Origin: Gammaproteobacteria bacterium CG22_combo_CG10-13_8_21_14_all_40_8
GTDB taxonomy: Bacteria; Pseudomonadota; Gammaproteobacteria; Enterobacterales; GCA-002770795
Assembly: GCA_002770795.1 (NCBI GenBank)
Contig: PCTP01000139.1
Location: 1 to 7,097, forward strand
DNA: 7,097 nt
Direction: 5' to 3'
Shown in pieces: positions 5,741-7,097 of the stretch. A program made the translations under genes and the position numbers. The notes beneath the pieces were generated by a model. It was not told the origin of the DNA. It searched no databases and saw nothing but the letters and a program-made list of their open reading frames with translations. Position 1 is the first letter of the stretch; every line of letters begins with the position of its first letter.

Positions 5741-7097
5741 ATGTTGCGTTTACCTTTATTGAGTTGCTTAGTTGGATTCCTATTGATTGGGTCTCAGATC
5801 AGTTTTGCCAGCACGACCGATGACAAACCATCTGAAATCAATCCCTATTTCATTTATCAATGTCCAATGAGCCTATCCACTCAGATGCCGAAACAACGGC
5901 TTCAATCTGAAAAAAACTCCGATCCTTCCAAGTTTCATTTTCAGGATTTGGATAACAAGATTCACTCCAGTGCCGACAATATTGATCGCAAAAGCGATAA
6001 GGTTGTACTCGAAGGAAATGTATTGGTTGCTCAAAAAGGCGCAATATTGCACTCTGATAAAGTTGAAATCAATCAAAAAACCCATGAACTTGAAGCAACT
6101 GGGGGACTTAATTTTCATTCAGATAAGTTAGAAGTGGGTAGTGAACGACTAAGCATCGACTTAACCAACCAAAAGGTCAGTGCCACCGATGCCCATTATC
6201 GCTTAAATCAAAGAGCTCTCCATGGACAAGCGCAGCAGTTAAGTATTGAAGGAGAAGGAAATGTAACTCTTGAAGATGCAACATTTACCAGCTGTCCACC
6301 CGGAAATGAAGTTTGGAAATTTAAAGCGGATAAAATTCACATTGATACCGAATCAGGCCAAGGTAGAGCTTCCAATTTAACTTTACGTATACATGATTTT
6401 CCTATTTTGTACCTGCCATACATTCAGTTTCCTGCAAGTGATAAACGGATGAGTGGTCTTTTAATGCCCACCTTCAATAATTCAAACCGCAATGGATCTG
6501 AATTTAGCCAACCTTATTATTGGAATATCGCTGAGAATATGGATGCCACCATTACTCCAAGATATATGAGTAAACGAGGAGTGCAACTTCTGAGTCAATT
6601 TAGATATTTGACGGAGAAATCTCAAGGGGTTTTTGAAGCAGAGTTTCTCAATAATAACAAGGGAACAGGAACACAAGAATCCCAAAACCGTCACCGACTC
6701 TATCTTTTAAACCACACAAGATTTAACCCGCATTGGTTAAGTGATATCAATTTTACCACGATTAGCGACGACAACTATTACTTTGATCTGGGCAATGATT
6801 TAGCCACTTCTAGTATTTATGACCTAACTCGGCAAGCCAGTCTCACCTATGAAGGAGAAAAATGGCGTATCACAGGTCTAGTAAGTGATGATAAAACCCT
6901 AAACACAGTTGAAAATCCCTATCAACGATTACCTCAAATCAACTGGCAATCACAATTTACTCTAGATTTAAATCCCAACAATATTGTTTTTAAATTTGAT
7001 GGTGAATTTACTCGATTCGATCGTGCCAGCTCAATCACTGCCAATCGACTGGTGTTAGAACCCTCATTGAGCTTTCCCATTGAATGGCTTTCCGCCT
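5741..7097 (+). CDS. lptD: LPS-assembly protein LptD, 3'-truncated by window edge
   Basis: LptD is the outer-membrane barrel that, plugged by the lipoprotein LptE, inserts LPS into the outer leaflet after transport along the Lpt bridge. The frame is open from ATG 5741 to the window end (452 codons plus one base); E. coli LptD has 784 residues, so the rest of the barrel is missing. A signal peptide is clear, with ISFA|S and cleavage likely after A23. The periplasmic LptA-like (OstA) jellyroll covers about residues 70-215. The barrel begins near 220 with FPILYLPYIQFP, SDKRMSGLLMP and PYYWNIAENMDATITP, matching E. coli LptD closely. C41 and C185 (TFTSCPPG) match E. coli Cys31 and Cys173, which form disulfides with the C-terminal Cys pair. 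The start is supported by TAGGG 5 nt upstream, the signal peptide directly after it, and an in-frame stop at 5699. It is divergent from amgK. Downstream, surA and pdxA would be expected but are outside the window. Confidence 0.97.
   Translation, partial: MLRLPLLSCLVGFLLIGSQISFASTTDDKPSEINPYFIYQCPMSLSTQMPKQRLQSEKNSDPSKFHFQDLDNKIHSSADNIDRKSDKVVLEGNVLVAQKGAILHSDKVEINQKTHELEATGGLNFHSDKLEVGSERLSIDLTNQKVSATDAHYRLNQRALHGQAQQLSIEGEGNVTLEDATFTSCPPGNEVWKFKADKIHIDTESGQGRASNLTLRIHDFPILYLPYIQFPASDKRMSGLLMPTFNNSNRNGSEFSQPYYWNIAENMDATITPRYMSKRGVQLLSQFRYLTEKSQGVFEAEFLNNNKGTGTQESQNRHRLYLLNHTRFNPHWLSDINFTTISDDNYYFDLGNDLATSSIYDLTRQASLTYEGEKWRITGLVSDDKTLNTVENPYQRLPQINWQSQFTLDLNPNNIVFKFDGEFTRFDRASSITANRLVLEPSLSFPIEWLSA

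Noticed and set aside
5850..6694. Minus-strand open frames of 64-81 codons opposite lptD
   Set aside because: They are antisense shadows of the conserved LptD sequence; no start context or homology supports them.

Overview
The window reads as ordinary, densely packed chromosome of an AT-rich gammaproteobacterium. The best evidence for this is the order and sequence of the envelope genes. LptD and DjlA resemble the E. coli proteins closely by eye, and amgK-murU sit beside lptD as I recall from Pseudomonas. The base composition, a PagL-type deacylase and the style of the RND pump would suit a marine or Oceanospirillales/Kangiella-like lineage, but I cannot fix the genus. I see no tRNA, rRNA, CRISPR array, insertion sequence or phage gene.

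Layout. Bases 1-2310 (+) hold the C-terminal three quarters of an RND inner-membrane efflux pump whose start lies upstream of the window. After only 16 bp comes a block of four genes on the minus strand. In transcription order it is amgK (5456-4437), murU (4440-3769), djlA (3690-2893) and pagL (2896-2327). amgK/murU and djlA/pagL each overlap by ATGA, and a 78-bp AT-rich gap separates the two pairs. A 284-bp divergent intergenic region (5457-5740) follows. lptD (+) then starts at 5741 and runs off the right edge, still open after 452 codons.

How the genes fit together. Almost everything concerns the cell envelope. AmgK and MurU return recycled MurNAc to UDP-MurNAc for peptidoglycan synthesis. 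DjlA is a membrane-anchored DnaK co-chaperone linked to envelope stress in E. coli. PagL removes an acyl chain from lipid A in the outer membrane. LptD is the outer-membrane LPS translocon. The divergent region probably carries promoters for both lptD and amgK and contains a 7-bp perfect inverted repeat that could be an operator.

I did not find a convincing undescribed system. The points most worth a second look are pagL as the translationally coupled last gene of the peptidoglycan-recycling/co-chaperone block, Asp in place of the catalytic Glu in PagL, loss of the TM10 lysine in the RND pump, and the inverted repeat upstream of lptD.
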